Part shown: positions 55,392-64,000 of the stretch, piece by piece
Position numbering within the stretch: the first letter of the stretch is position 1
Layout: every line of letters starts with the position of its first letter
Assembly: GCA_039090855.1 (NCBI GenBank)
Contig: CM076999.1
Coordinates: 112,715,072 to 112,779,071 of the forward strand
Source: Macrothele yani
Taxonomy: Eukaryota; Arthropoda; Arachnida; Araneae; Macrothelidae
DNA length: 64,000 bases
Reading direction: 5' to 3'
Translations under genes and position numbers: made by a program
Notes under the pieces: model-generated
The model's database searches: none
What the model was told of the DNA's origin: nothing
The model's input: the letters and a program-made list of their open reading frames with translations, nothing else

Positions 55392-58300
55392 GACCACCAA
55401 TAGCGGTATAACTATACCATCGGGATTAGAGGAAATGCTATCCCACACTCACCAACCCGCTTGGCCAGCGTGGTGAGTTATGGCCAAACACCTCCAAAAT
55501 GACTCCACAACTTAAATCTTGGCCCTCAGTCTCCGGCAGCTGGAATGTACCTGGCCAAGGCAGCGGCCAGTGCGACATGAAGGCAGAGGGTGCTAAGAAT
55601 CCCCGGAGGACCGGACTAGGCTGCCATCTGATGCTGACCTTGGCTACGTATAACGGACGCTCCCTATCTTCTGATTCAAGGCTTCTTGAATTGGAAGAGG
55701 AACTACAAAGGATCAAGTGGGACATCGTCGGGCTAAGTGAGGTAAGGAGAAAAGGAGAAGATCTCATTGAACTGAAAAGTGGACATCTCTTCTACTATCG
55801 TGGGACAGATACTGGCAGAACTAGTGGTGTTGGATTTATAATAAACAAGAAACTGAAGGATAAAGTTGTAGAAGTTGAAAGTTCCTCTGACAGAGCTGCA
55901 CGACTCGTTATCCAACTCTCGAGAAGATACCAGGCTCAGATTATTCAAACTTATGCACCCACCACAAGTCATGCTGAAGAAGAAATTGAAGAATTTTATG
56001 AGGAAATTCGTGATCTAAATAATAAAGGTAAGCAGCACTTGAAGATAATTATGGGAGATTTCAATGCAAAAATAGGGCAACGGCAACAGAATGAAACTTC
56101 AGTAGGTAAATTCGGTCACGGCAACAGAAACCAGCGTGGAAATACTCTCGGTAGAGTTTGCAGAGGCAGAAGGGTTTTTCATCTTGAACTCCTTTTTCAA
56201 GAAAAAGCCACACAGGAAATGGACATGGATACATCCAAATGGGATGACAAGTGAAATTGATTTTATTATGTGTAACAAAAAATTCGTCATAGAAGACTGC
56301 AGTGTGCTAAACAAGTTCAACAGAGGTAGTGACCATAGATTAGTGAGATGTAAGATGCACCTCAACACTAAACTCGAACGTAGCAAGCTCATAAGACAAA
56401 CAAAATGTATTGACATAACCAACCTTAAAAAACACCATAATACCTTCAAGTTGGAACTGAAGAACAGATTCTCTGCTTTAGAATGCCTAACATCGGAAGA
56501 AGTGGATATTTCTGAAGTTAACAGAAAAGTAAGCAAAGCTCTTATGGAAACAGCAACAAAATTAGCTGGGTCTAAGAACAAGTTGCATGTGAACAAATTA
56601 TCAGGAAAAACCAAAATGTTGATGCAAAAAAGAAAAGAGATGAGGACAACTAAAGAAGATGTGACTTCCAAAGTGGAATATATAGAGCTATGCAAGACAG
56701 TACGAAAAAGTATCACTGAAGACGTAAGGAAATTCAACTGTGAACTAGTAAGGAAAGCAATTGAAAACAACCAAATCCTAAAGATAGCAAAGGGACATCT
56801 CAGTAAGGGAAGAAAACAGATTATGGCACTGAGAAAAGAAGATGGTTCTGTAACAAGAAATAGAGGCGAAATTTTGACAAGAGTGAAAGATTTTTACTCC
56901 AAATTATATGAAAGGGATGATACATGTACTCCAGACATCATGAAAGGTACCAGTACCAGAGTTCTTCCAGTCCTCCTAGCTGAAGTTGCACATGCAATCA
57001 AGAACATGAAGCGGTTAAAAGCTCCAGGAGAAGATGGAATTACTGTAGACATCATACAAGAAGCAAGTGGAGAAATCGAAACAGTACTCGCCCAAATTTT
57101 CACTCGATGCCTTAATGAAGGGAAGATTCCTGAGGATTGGAACAACGCTACAATGATCCTGCTACATAAAAAAGGTGACATTGAGGATCTCAGGAACTAC
57201 AGACCTATCAGCCTCCTATCAGAGGTTTATAAAATCTTCACTAAAGTTCTTTCACACCGCTTGAAGGTGACACTGGACATGGCTCAACCAAGAGAACAAA
57301 CTGGATTCAGGAGTGGCTACAGCACAATAGATCATATCCACGTACTGAGATAACTAATTGATAGAGCAAGGGAATATGAACTTCCATTGTGCATGGCTTT
57401 TATCGATTATGAAAAAGCCTTTGATTCAGTGAAACCATCAGCAGTTACAATGGCTCTGAAAACCTGCGGTATTGAAGATGCGTACATTAATATTATTAAT
57501 AACATCTATGAAAATGCAAGTTCAAAGATTCGGCTGTTTGAAAACACAACACACACAAAAATTGGAAAAGGAGTGAGACAAGGTGACACTATATCTCCGA
57601 AGCTCTTTAATGCCACATTGGAAAATGTCTTTCAATCACTGAACTGGGAAAACAAAGGGATAAAGATTAATGGAGATTATCTAACCCACCTTCGTTTTGC
57701 TGATGACATAGTCATTTTTGCAACTACCCCATCAGAGCTGCAGAGTATGATCCAGGAACTTGCTGACAAGAGTAAAGAAGTGGGATTAAAAGTGAACTTT
57801 CAGAAGACAAAAGTGATGTTCAATGCTTTTAAAAGAAATAAAGATTTATCGATTGGAGAAAAGCTGGAGATAACAGACACGTACGTTTATCTTGGACAGC
57901 AGATATCAAGTGAGGGTCACATTGATGAAGAAATTAATCGGCGTACAAAACTTGCCTGGAGAGCTTTTGGAAGAAACAGCATAATTTTCAAGAGCAATAT
58001 GCCATTATGTCTTAAAAGAAAAGTGTTTGATCAATGCATCCTTCCAGTGCTTACGTATGGTGCAGAGACGTGGACCTTAACTAAAAGAGACATACAAAGG
58101 CTGCAGACAACTCAAAGTAGCATGGAGAGGTTCATGCTTGGTGTAAACAGGAGAGATAAGAAGAGGAACGCGTGGATCCGAAAAATGACAAGAGTGGAAG
58201 ACATCATGAATAGAGTTAAATTCCTGAAATGGCAATGGGCTGGACATACTGCCAGAAGAACAGACCATCGATGGACAGCTGAAATTTTAGATTGGATTCC

Positions 58301-58475
58301 AAGGGACAGGAAAAGACCCAGAAGAAGACCACATGGAAGATGGGTGGATGAAATTCGAAAGTAAGCGGGAGTGACATGGAGGAGACTGGCACAAGACAGA
58401 CCATTGTGGAGGAAACTTGGGGAGACCTTCGTCCTGCAGTGGATTGATAATGGTTGACAATGATGATGATGATGA
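55392..58475 (+). mobile_element. near full-length RTE-type LINE, third long copy
   Basis: 5'-truncated by about 140 bp relative to the complete copies (begins within the gaccgcc-aatagcggtat part of the UTR); 3' tail (atg)n. Flanked by tatatca (55385-55391 and 58476-58482), a plausible 7-bp target duplication, though AT-rich sequence makes this weaker. Confidence 0.88.
55499..58457 (+). pseudogene. RTE polyprotein, frameshifted
   Basis: Starts MTPQLKSWPS. A 1-bp insertion near 56150 (ctcggtagag where other copies have ctcgttgag) shifts the frame; TAA at 57351-57353 and TAA at 58362-58364 (where others have TAT, in RKYAG) stop it; a codon is deleted near 57855 (LSIGEK for LSIDGEK). Motifs remain: GDFNAKIG, SDHRLV, RQGDTISPKLFN, RFADDIVIF, and the end of the protein in frame to IDNG. 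Confidence 0.9.
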
Positions 58476-58482
58476 TATATCA

Positions 58483-59816
58483 CGATTCAACACAAAAAAA
58501 ATCACTTGGTATTGCAACTGTATGTGTACCTGGCCCTCGCTAGTATATCAAACTGATTCATCAAAAGAAAATTTTATATTTATATGTAATTTATTCCGCT
58601 TAATCAAAAAAAAAAAAAAAAAAAAAAGAATATTAGAATAACTTTCTCCCTTTGACTCTCCTTGATGATTATCCCATTGGAGACCTGTCTCTCTCTCTCT
58701 CTCTCTTGCTTACTTTACATTGGTTGAATATAAATTTTCTATTCCCTCAAAAAGAAACAAAGGGTAGTGCCTATTTGTCAAACCGACACATATTCACATA
58801 TTCAAGAATGCCAAACTTAAAATAACAACAAATTTATACTTTTTTTCTAGACTGCTGGATATGGCCGACTACTTTAGCTGAGGCCTGTAGAAAAATTTTG
58901 ACGCCGAATAAGTTCCTCACTGGAGAATTTTTTTTTTTTTTTTTTTTTTTTTGAAAATATATTACCTTGATTTCCTTCAAACGCGGGTTGGTTCGTCCCA
59001 TCGGTGCAGAGAATGAAGAGCTCTAAATTCTAGGTTTTTCGAGCCGAAAGTCTTCTAAGGGGTGATATTTCACCACATTAGGGATGTCTTCTACTGGTCA
59101 TAGGTCCGGCCCATCTTGTCCCGGAAGGTGGAGGGAAGATGATTTTTTTTTCAGGAAAGAAACAGGCACAGTAGTTTGCAGCAGAAGTACTTGTTCCTAG
59201 AAACTTGGCATCCTACTTTTGGACCAAACCTTGTGGTCTTCGGGAGATTTGGGCTGCGAAGCTGGTCCTAGCCGGGAAGGAAAACAGTTCCGCTCTACGG
59301 CAGAAATAAGTCCGGGTCAGCTCCATGATGAACCCAGGGTACAGAGGTCATTTGGCCTGAATGCCCAATTCGCCGGTCACGTGGCCTGTTGTTAGGCCTC
59401 CACTTGTATGACAGAAATACCAAGCATCAAGAATTTTTTGCTGGCGGGTTCCGCTTCATATCACATCAAACATCAGGAAGCCAAAAACGTCTTATCAGTG
59501 GGAAATTCACGAGAGAGAGAGTGACGAACTCAGCGGCGACACAGTAACCCTTGACCTGACTCCCCCCTGGCAGAAAATCACGTGTCCGACTCGTGCAGTG
59601 GGGGTGTACAGGCTCTCATTGTCTGAAGGATTCCTACAGCAACAACCTGCTTCTAAGAAAAGATGATGCAACTCCGCTTCCCAAAACTCGGCGGCCTCAA
59701 GGTCAGAACATTCCATTGGCTTGACCTTTCCCTCTTCTTGTGACCCTCCGATGGACGCCGCGTTCCAAGAAAAACTACTTCCGACCAACTTTCTTTCTCA
59801 CGAGATTTGACAGAGG
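58483..59816. other. unassigned DNA with simple tracts
   Basis: Poly-A at 58605-58627, (CT)n at 58689-58707 and poly-T at 58929-58952. The rest (59000-59800) is more GC-rich but has no recognisable coding region. Confidence 0.45.
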
Positions 59817-60599
59817 GAAGAAAGTAGAGATGGGTTTGACGGTGACTTTTAAGTATCAGTGACAACGGTGACGGTTCCAGACAAGTATCAGTGAAAAGTA
59901 TCAGTGTCCGTCAGTGACTCAGTATATCAGTGACAGGAACAGTGTTGCCGATTTGGGGGAAAAGTCGCTAAATTTAGGGGATTCTGGATTGGCGTTAGCG
60001 ACAAAAACAGTAGTTTGGGATTAGCGACTTTTTTTAGGGGATTTTGTTTTGTTTTAACAATTTCAGCAAATTTCTTTTATTTAAAGTTTTAAGCATTTTA
60101 AATACGGTTTTTAAATCAGGGAATGTCTTCTTCCCTTTCCGCAGATCTAATAGCCATAACCGTGAATTTAAATGCTTGTAGAATGCAATCCCCTTTGCTC
60201 TTTCCTTCTCGCCTTTGTTTCCATCAGTCACAGAAAGCTAGCCGATGCTCGGTGAGTTTGCCTGGGATCCCTTAGACAGCGAGTGTGATGGTGGTGAGAC
60301 TTACTACAGTGTATCTACTTGCAGAAGTATTCTATCATTATACAAAACTTTTGTTTTATTCTTCATTAAAACAAAAGTTTTGTTTAATATAAATCAAAGC
60401 AACAGTAACACGTAACTGGATAAAATGTTTACTTTTGCAAGAAATTTCACCTTCAACACTATAATTTATTGGTTCACCATGCTTTACATTAAATTTTTTT
60501 AGCTGGTCTTCTTAGCCATTTAAAACTTGTTTCTGTATTCTCTATTCCTCTGCCCCCTAAGTCTGTGTACCATTGAATCGATATTGCCATTCACCCGAA

Positions 60600-60750
60600 T
60601 TGGGTCCGGGTTCGAATCTCGTGAGGCATGAATGTTGTGTTTGTCTTTCAGCACTGGTTCTCTTCCTTCCCTGGGAACAGTAGACTTAAATTAGAGATGG
60701 GTGACTTCTTACAGCCTATCGTGTTGCTCATGGCGTTCGTTATCCCCCAC
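60600..60750 (+). mobile_element. SINE family 2, 5'-truncated old copy
   Basis: Begins at the B box (gggtccgggttcgaatctcg) and keeps the gaggcatgaatgttgtgttt and body sequences with many substitutions; no poly-A tail remains. Older than its neighbour at 60840. Confidence 0.8.
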
Positions 60751-60839
60751 CCAGCCATATTTGGTAACAAAAGCGTCACATTTACTTCTTTTTACATTAT
60801 TATAAATTTAAACTATCAAAGCCGCCGATTAATTTAAGT

Positions 60840-61062
60840 GTCAAAGGTGGCGCAGTGGTCTAAGCGATGGCCTCTGATCATTCGTCCGAAAGGGCCCCGG
60901 GTTCGAATCCCGCGAGGCATGGGTATTGCGTTTGTCTTGCGGCACTGGCTCTCTCCCTTCCCTGGAACCAGTGACCCTAAATTAGGGACAAGAGACTGCT
61001 TATAGCCCATTGAGTTGCTCACGGTAGTCGTTAAACTTAAAATCCAAAAAAAAAAAAAAAAT
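60840..61062 (+). mobile_element. SINE family 2, full-length copy
   Basis: A box aggtggcgcagtggtctaag, B box gggttcgaatccc, complete body and a poly-A tail of about 17. Lies in the hAT-like element about 90 bp after an older copy of the same family. Confidence 0.92.
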
Positions 61063-61237
61063 ATCGAATAGATAATAAGAGCAATGTGTCATTTAATTTT
61101 AAATAGCTCACAGATAAGTAAGAAAATTTCACATAATAAAGAAATCTGATTTTTAGGGACATTTTTCCACTTTTGGAGACTTTTTATGGCGACTTTCGGA
61201 ATGAGTTATAACGAAGTAAATTTCTCCGTCATTTTTG

Positions 61238-61309
61238 GTCTACGCCGGGATTCGAACCCGAGGCCGTTTATTCCGGAACAAGTCGCTCTACCAACTGAGC
61301 TACGCAGAC
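61238..61309 (-). mobile_element. tRNA-like sequence (SINE head or tRNA pseudogene)
   Basis: 72 nt. The acceptor stem pairs 7/7 (gtctgcg with cgtagac, one G-T), the D arm gctcagttggtagagc folds, and the T arm tcggg-ttcgaat-cccgg folds with one wobble. The would-be anticodon loop ttccgga (CCG) is flanked by acttg and ataaa, which do not pair, so it is not a working tRNA. A/B boxes are intact, so pol III transcription is possible. Confidence 0.65.
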
Positions 61310-61848
61310 GATTATCCCGATTCCTATCTGCCTTTATGTCGTGTGCGTCCTGCTGGCAGGTACGTCACATCTCCTGGTACGTTACAGAGTGAGTTGGCAA
61401 TACTGGACAGGAACCATCGAGCTTACATCCACAATTCCACGCAGCACTGGCCGCCATAAGTCACTGCCCGCGCTGCAGGTGACGTTGCCTCCAGGCAAGA
61501 AGCTGCTTTGAAATTACGGAAACCAACGGAACTACAGCTCTACGGGGCGTATAGACAGATCAAATGAGGGATTTAATAATCAATTGAATTGAACAAGCTT
61601 ACTCTTTTATCAGCTGTGTATAATAAAAAAAGTTTGTTTTTTTCTTGCGGAATTCACTGTCACAGCTCAGTAGCGCCAAACCCGTCCCCAAAGAGCAGGA
61701 TTGTAGGAGCTAGAAGTTTCCGTCAGTTACAGTGAGAGGTAACACCGACAGTGATTCTGTCACTGATATTTCAGCAAACAAGTCACAGCTGGTGACGGTG
61801 ACATACTCGTATCACTGACGTGATTTCCGACCCATCTCTAGAAGAAAG

Positions 61849-62760
61849 TGAAAAAAAATGGCGTGTTATTCACAATGAACACTTTTTCTTCCCTGATTTG
61901 CTTAGCAAAGGGTGGCTTGTCTTACATGCTTTACAAAAATTCTAAAATACATACATAGGCAGGCAGATAAAAAAGCTATCATTCCAAGTAGAAATGAATC
62001 AGAGCAGAGGCAAAACAAAAGTATTTTAAAATCATTTGCTTTTTTAATACGTTTTTTTTTCTTCTTTTCTTTAAGCTGCTTATTACTGAAAATCACCCGG
62101 ATTACTTTAAACCTTAATTTACGCCCTTAAATATGTACAGACGAACATTTCCTCTCCTTGAAGCTCGTTTTGTATGGAGTATCAAAAGGAAGGGAATAAT
62201 ATATACATGCATACCACCACAAACACAGTTGAAAACGTAAGGACAAAAATGATTATTATAAATTATTTCAGAACAGCAAACTCTGAAACCATTTCGAGGC
62301 AGATTCTTCCTCGAATGAAACAAATGAATACACGTCGTTTCTTCTAGAATTTACAACCTTTGAAACAATATGCTAGGAATTACAACTAAAGCTTTTTTTG
62401 AATCTCGGCACAGCAGAAAAACGTTCAATCCCATCAACACCAAACCAAAAGGGCATACACATACATGACATTTTCACTCTACTACTCAACATACACACTC
62501 ATGCCAGAAATATTGAAACACTCAAAAAGGAAGTTGGGAAGGATAAGAAAAAAAGAAGGATTTGAAGAGTGAATGGAATTAAAGAATTTCATAACTTTTT
62601 CTTGACTTCCCTGGGGAAAATTAATCGAAACTTCAGAAGATGTAGAAAATTGATTCGAGTTCCCAACTAAGATTTTCGGGGTCGATGGAAAAAAAAAAAG
62701 ACAAAAAGAACTGCGCATCATTCTTTACCCCTTTTCTTTTCATCTCGTCCCGAAAGGAAT
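61849..62760. other. unassigned AT-rich DNA
   Basis: No recognisable gene or repeat; homopolymer tracts only. Confidence 0.4.
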
Positions 62761-62789
62761 CAAGATGCGTGATGGGAGCTTATTTTCCC

Positions 62790-63762
62790 TTCTAAAAATG
62801 AGGTGGCCAGTCTCCTTTTCCAGAAGTTGGAAAATGGCGACACATCACACGTTGGTCGTTCTGACCATACCTTCCGGCTGTTTTGGGAGCAGTGGACACG
62901 TGACGGCACTGCCACACACTGGAGTGGCTCCGGACGGACCACGAGAACCACCGGTAGAGAGAATCGACGAATCGGGCGCCAGGTACGAACGGAGCACACG
63001 GGGACCCGGTCCGCTATACAAGCAGATGTAGCAGCTCTTGTGTGCCAAGAACCATTTTCCGACGCTTCGCGGAAGCGAATCTGCGATCCCAGCGCCCCTT
63101 ACGTGTGCTGCTATTAACACCGGAACATCGCCGGCTCCATGTGCAGTGGTGTCAGACCAGAGCGACATGGAACGCCACAGACTGGCGACGTGTGGTGTTT
63201 AGCGATGAGTGCCGCTTCGTGTTGGAGACAGATGATCATTGTGTCCGGGTGTGGAGGTCCCCGGGTCAACGGAACAATCCCAAACTCACTACCGAGCGCC
63301 AAACTCCACCCCCCACCCACCCCCACACTGCAGGCATTATAATCTGGGGAGTCATTGCCTACGATAGCCGATCAGCTCTAGTAGTAGTACGTGCATCATT
63401 GACGGGCCAGCGGTATGTGGATGAGATCCTACGGCCCCATGTGTTCCCATTCCCGGCCGGGATTCCAGGGGTGCGCCCTACCAGTAAGATAATGCCCGCC
63501 TGCACACGGCTCGGGTTGTGTTGTTCATCATGTCCAGACACTCCCATGGCCTGCAGACTCCCCGAACATGTTCCCTATCGAGCATGTCTGGGACCAGTTG
63601 AAACGCCAGCTGCCGCCGTGCCGCACTATCCGGGATTTGGAGCACACCGTCTAACACGTGTGGGCCAGTCTACCACAGGACAACATCAGACGTCTGTTCT
63701 CCTCCATGCCGGACCGTATTGCAGCATTTATCGCCGCACGAGGCGGTGCGACGCGCTATTAA
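62790..63762 (+). pseudogene. Tc1-like transposase, decayed
   Basis: Contains GRSDHTFRLFWEQWTRDG (end of the first HTH), a degenerate hook, RSAIQADVAAL, then in a long frame LTPEHRRLHVQWCQTRATWN, VVFSDECRFVL (first Asp, about 63195-63230), GIIIWGVIAYDSRSALVVV and GQRYVDEILRPHV. After a shift at about 63475 it reads QDNARLHTARVV (second Asp), PNMFPIEHVWDQLKRQ (Glu; SPD replaced) and RGGATRY-stop at 63762. At least three frameshifts. From 63763 to the window end nothing is recognised. Confidence 0.85.
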
Positions 63763-64000
63763 AGATGAACGGACTGCTTGCCACAGATCCCTCTGTAATT
63801 GTCCTGCAGCTCTGTTTTTGCCATCTTCTATGTAGGGGTGGAAGCTCATTATGTTAATTAATGCTTATCGGCCAAACAACACTGGCTCTCAGCGCTGATG
63901 AAAATGCCCCACAGCAGGAAGAAAAACTATTTTTAAAGTTCTTTTTGTCTGGAAACTGTCTATGAACGAAAAGTTGAAGACAGCCCGACGTTATTGCTCT

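Larger units (their letters stand above)
59825..61840. mobile_element. hAT-like non-autonomous DNA transposon carrying SINEs
   Basis: Ends tagagatgggt (59825) and acccatctcta (ending 61840) are inverted repeats, followed inward by inverted versions of gtatcactgac. An exact 8-bp duplication gaagaaag flanks it (59817-59824 and 61841-61848), the length typical of hAT. Within about 120 bp of the left end agtatcagtga recurs four or more times, and cactga/gtgacggtgac recur at the right end, like subterminal transposase-binding repeats. No transposase gene is visible. Two family-2 SINEs and a tRNA-like element lie inside. Confidence 0.78.

Noticed and set aside
61238..61309. Possible functional tRNA-Arg(CCG) gene on the minus strand
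   Set aside because: Acceptor, D and T arms fold but the anticodon stem does not pair, so it is better explained as a tRNA-derived SINE head or pseudogene.

Overview
The window looks like repeat-dense genomic DNA of an arthropod, most likely a chelicerate (spider-like), though the species cannot be fixed from sequence alone. The reasons are: two insect/arachnid-type gustatory-receptor (GR, 7tm_7) genes; many Tc1/mariner elements with TA target duplications; an RTE-type LINE of the kind common in spiders and ticks; an R1/I-type LINE with RNase H; tRNA-derived SINEs with poly-A tails; and large AT-rich satellite blocks. Nothing bacterial or viral is visible, and the only host genes I can support are the two GRs.

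Layout. 1-4832: the end of one Tc1-like element, then a Tc1-like element (674-4832) whose helix-turn-helix coding segment is amplified into about 23 tandem 66-bp units; it is broken by a 1-kb composite insertion bounded by inverted SINEs and by a second SINE. 5197-9594: a minus-strand GR gene whose last 38 codons have been amplified into about 26 tandem 132-bp units running downstream of the gene. 9817-14815: a 5-kb, 40-bp satellite directly upstream of that gene, followed by diverged duplicates of the gene's 5' flank (14830-16025). 16774-17145: two stacked SINEs. 17225-29880: a 38-bp AT-rich satellite block carrying nested insertions, namely an RTE 3' fragment, a Tc1 element that itself contains a 5.6-kb R1/I-like LINE, and an intact full-length RTE. 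30035-34085: simple repeats, a SINE, and a 2.4-kb internally repetitive element with regularly spaced CTCF-like motifs. 34145-37371: a second full-length RTE inside a SINE. 38780-40085: a 36-bp minisatellite, then the second GR gene (40278-41423). 41512-42430: a large SINE foldback. 42666-53830: three Tc1 elements (one with an intact transposase), a mariner split by about 5 kb of repeats, and a second copy of the CTCF-motif repeat. 54244-64000: Tc1 remnants, a third long RTE, and a hAT-like non-autonomous element with an 8-bp target duplication.

The most unusual content is the repeated conversion of a piece of coding sequence into a frame-preserving tandem array (66 bp = 22 codons in the Tc1 HTH; 132 bp = 44 codons in the GR terminus), both with higher-order periods near 526-528 bp, and the association of both GR genes with tandem arrays. 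Nested target-site duplications give a relative insertion order for most elements. No previously unknown multi-gene system is evident.
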